Source: Anaerolineaceae bacterium UBA6105
Lineage (GTDB): Bacteria > Chloroflexota > Anaerolineae > Anaerolineales > Anaerolineaceae
Length of the DNA stretch: 24,531 nt
Assembly: GCA_002423495.1 (NCBI GenBank)
Contig: DIWN01000024.1
Coordinates: 1-24,531 of the forward strand
Direction of reading: 5' to 3'
Shown: positions 23,550-24,531 of the stretch, piece by piece
Numbering within the stretch: the first letter of the stretch is position 1
Layout of the letters: every line of letters begins with the position of its first letter
The notes under the pieces: generated by a model
The model's input: only the letters and a program-made list of their open reading frames with translations
Database searches by the model: none
What the model was told of the DNA's origin: nothing
Position numbers and translations under genes: made by a program

Positions 23550-24531
23550 CAGCTCACGTCTCCCTCGCCATCACTCGATGGCAATATTTGTCCAACAGCC
23601 AGTTTCAAGGGCAGGTGTTCCGGCAATTCCAAGCCTGGGTCGGCTTCGAGCACTTCCTCGGCGACCTCACGGGCAAGATGAATTAACCGCACGTCTGCCA
23701 GGGAAGCCATTTTGAACTCGTTGAAACCCGCCTGGCGGGTGCCAAGGAAGTCGCCAGGACCTCTGTCTCGCAGATCCTGCTCCGCCAGAACAAAGCCGTC
23801 GTTTGTTTCGGTCATGACCATCAAGCGCTTGTTTTCAGCCGCGTCTTCCGTATCGGGTATCAGGAAACAATAGGAAGGCGCATCGCCGCGCCCAACCCGA
23901 CCCCTGAACTGGTGCAATTGTGCCAACCCAAAGCGGTTGGCCCCTTCAATGATCATGATCGAGGCGTTGGGAATATCCACCCCAACTTCGACCACCGAGG
24001 TTGAGACCAAGATATCAAAGTCGCCCTTGCGGAACCGCAGCATGACGTCGTCTTTCTCAGCAGGTTTGAGCCTTCCGTGAACCAGCTCCACCCGCAGTTC
24101 GGGGAAGACTTCATTCTGGAGGCGAGCCTGCTCTTCCACAGCTGCCTTGACCTCCTCATTCTCGCCAGCTTCTACCAGTGGGTAGATGATAAAAGCCTGG
24201 TGTCCGAGCTCCACCTCATCCCGGATGCGGTCATAGACTCTTTCACGCTCAGTCGGGAAGGCAATGCTGGTGGTGATGGGAAGGCGTCCCTTGGGCATTT
24301 CATCCATCACACTCACATCCAAACCGCCAAAAACGGTCAGCTGCAGGGAACGCGGGATTGGCGTTGCGGTCATGACCAGCAGGTGGGGATTATCGCCCTT
24401 GTTGCGCAGGGTAGCCCTTTGGGCAACGCCAAAGCGGTGCTGCTCATCCACTACCGCAATTTGCAGGTTTCGCAATTTGACCGGATCTTCGATCAGGGCA
24501 TGCGTGCCAATCAGGAGTTTGATATAGCCAT
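23549..24531 (-). CDS. recG: ATP-dependent DNA helicase RecG, C-terminal part
   Basis: RecG is the branched-DNA translocase that remodels stalled forks and Holliday junctions. The frame is open to the right edge, so only about 327 of the roughly 700-800 expected residues are present; the wedge domain and Walker A lie beyond the window. Visible motifs: IGTHALIEDPV and the DEQH box in VVDEQHRFGVAQR, TATPIPRSL, STSVVEVGVDIPNAS, GLAQLHQFRGRVGRG, and the RecG-specific C-terminal ERGPGDFLGTRQ-type motif, here DLRDRGPGDFLGTRQ. The stop codon overlaps the coaD ATG. All residues read normally, so this is a complete 3' end cut only by the window. Confidence 0.97.
   Translation of the reverse strand, partial: GYIKLLIGTHALIEDPVKLRNLQIAVVDEQHRFGVAQRATLRNKGDNPHLLVMTATPIPRSLQLTVFGGLDVSVMDEMPKGRLPITTSIAFPTERERVYDRIRDEVELGHQAFIIYPLVEAGENEEVKAAVEEQARLQNEVFPELRVELVHGRLKPAEKDDVMLRFRKGDFDILVSTSVVEVGVDIPNASIMIIEGANRFGLAQLHQFRGRVGRGDAPSYCFLIPDTEDAAENKRLMVMTETNDGFVLAEQDLRDRGPGDFLGTRQAGFNEFKMASLADVRLIHLAREVAEEVLEADPGLELPEHLPLKLAVGQILPSSDGEGDVS

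Overview
This window looks like an ordinary chromosomal stretch of a Chloroflexota bacterium, most likely class Anaerolineae. That placement is an inference. It rests on protein style (a Thr/Pro-rich lipoprotein linker, and TPT/TIT-repeat extracellular stalks followed by a small C-terminal domain), on the gene neighbourhoods, and on a base composition near 50% G+C. No insertion sequence, prophage gene, CRISPR array or rRNA is visible. No stretch longer than 300 bases lacks a gene or an assigned regulatory element; the longest non-coding interval (7447-7905) holds two promoters, a structured leader, a tRNA and a terminator.

Left arm (1-7586, all minus strand). Reading in the direction of transcription, a perfect-consensus promoter drives a structured leader and rplU-rpmA-rpmE. 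The rpmE product is unusual: ribosomal protein L31 is fused to a domain like the RNA polymerase alpha C-terminal domain. This operon ends at a clear intrinsic terminator. A second promoter then drives tdk, hpt, a CCA-adding-type nucleotidyltransferase, an alpha/beta hydrolase and a nitroreductase, packed with tiny gaps or overlaps (nucleotide salvage and tRNA maturation plus two generic enzymes). After 151 bp comes ppdK (pyruvate, phosphate dikinase), which runs off the left edge.

Middle (7702-12530). A tRNA-Glu(UUC) with its own promoter and terminator lies divergent to rplU. Next are a minus-strand CapA-like lipoprotein, a plus-strand comM/yifB AAA+ ATPase, and a minus-strand serC whose terminator overlaps the comM stop codon.

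Right-centre (12642-18531, plus). This is the most interesting block: three consecutive genes without recognisable orthologues. The first two encode proteins with divergent protein-kinase-like cores sharing the same altered catalytic loop (D-x-K-x-x-H) and DW[G/N] metal motif; the first carries about 740 extra residues of helical sequence. The third is a one-pass membrane protein with cytoplasmic TPR/coiled-coil, a Thr-Pro stalk and a small outer domain. The block is bounded by a -10 box at its start and a strong hairpin at its end, so it reads as a self-contained membrane-linked signalling or scaffolding module (inference).

Right arm (18511-24531). folC and lon are read on the plus strand as a close pair behind a promoter embedded in the preceding terminator. 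Converging on them from the right edge are recG (partial), coaD and a DivIVA/SepIVA-like coiled-coil protein on the minus strand.
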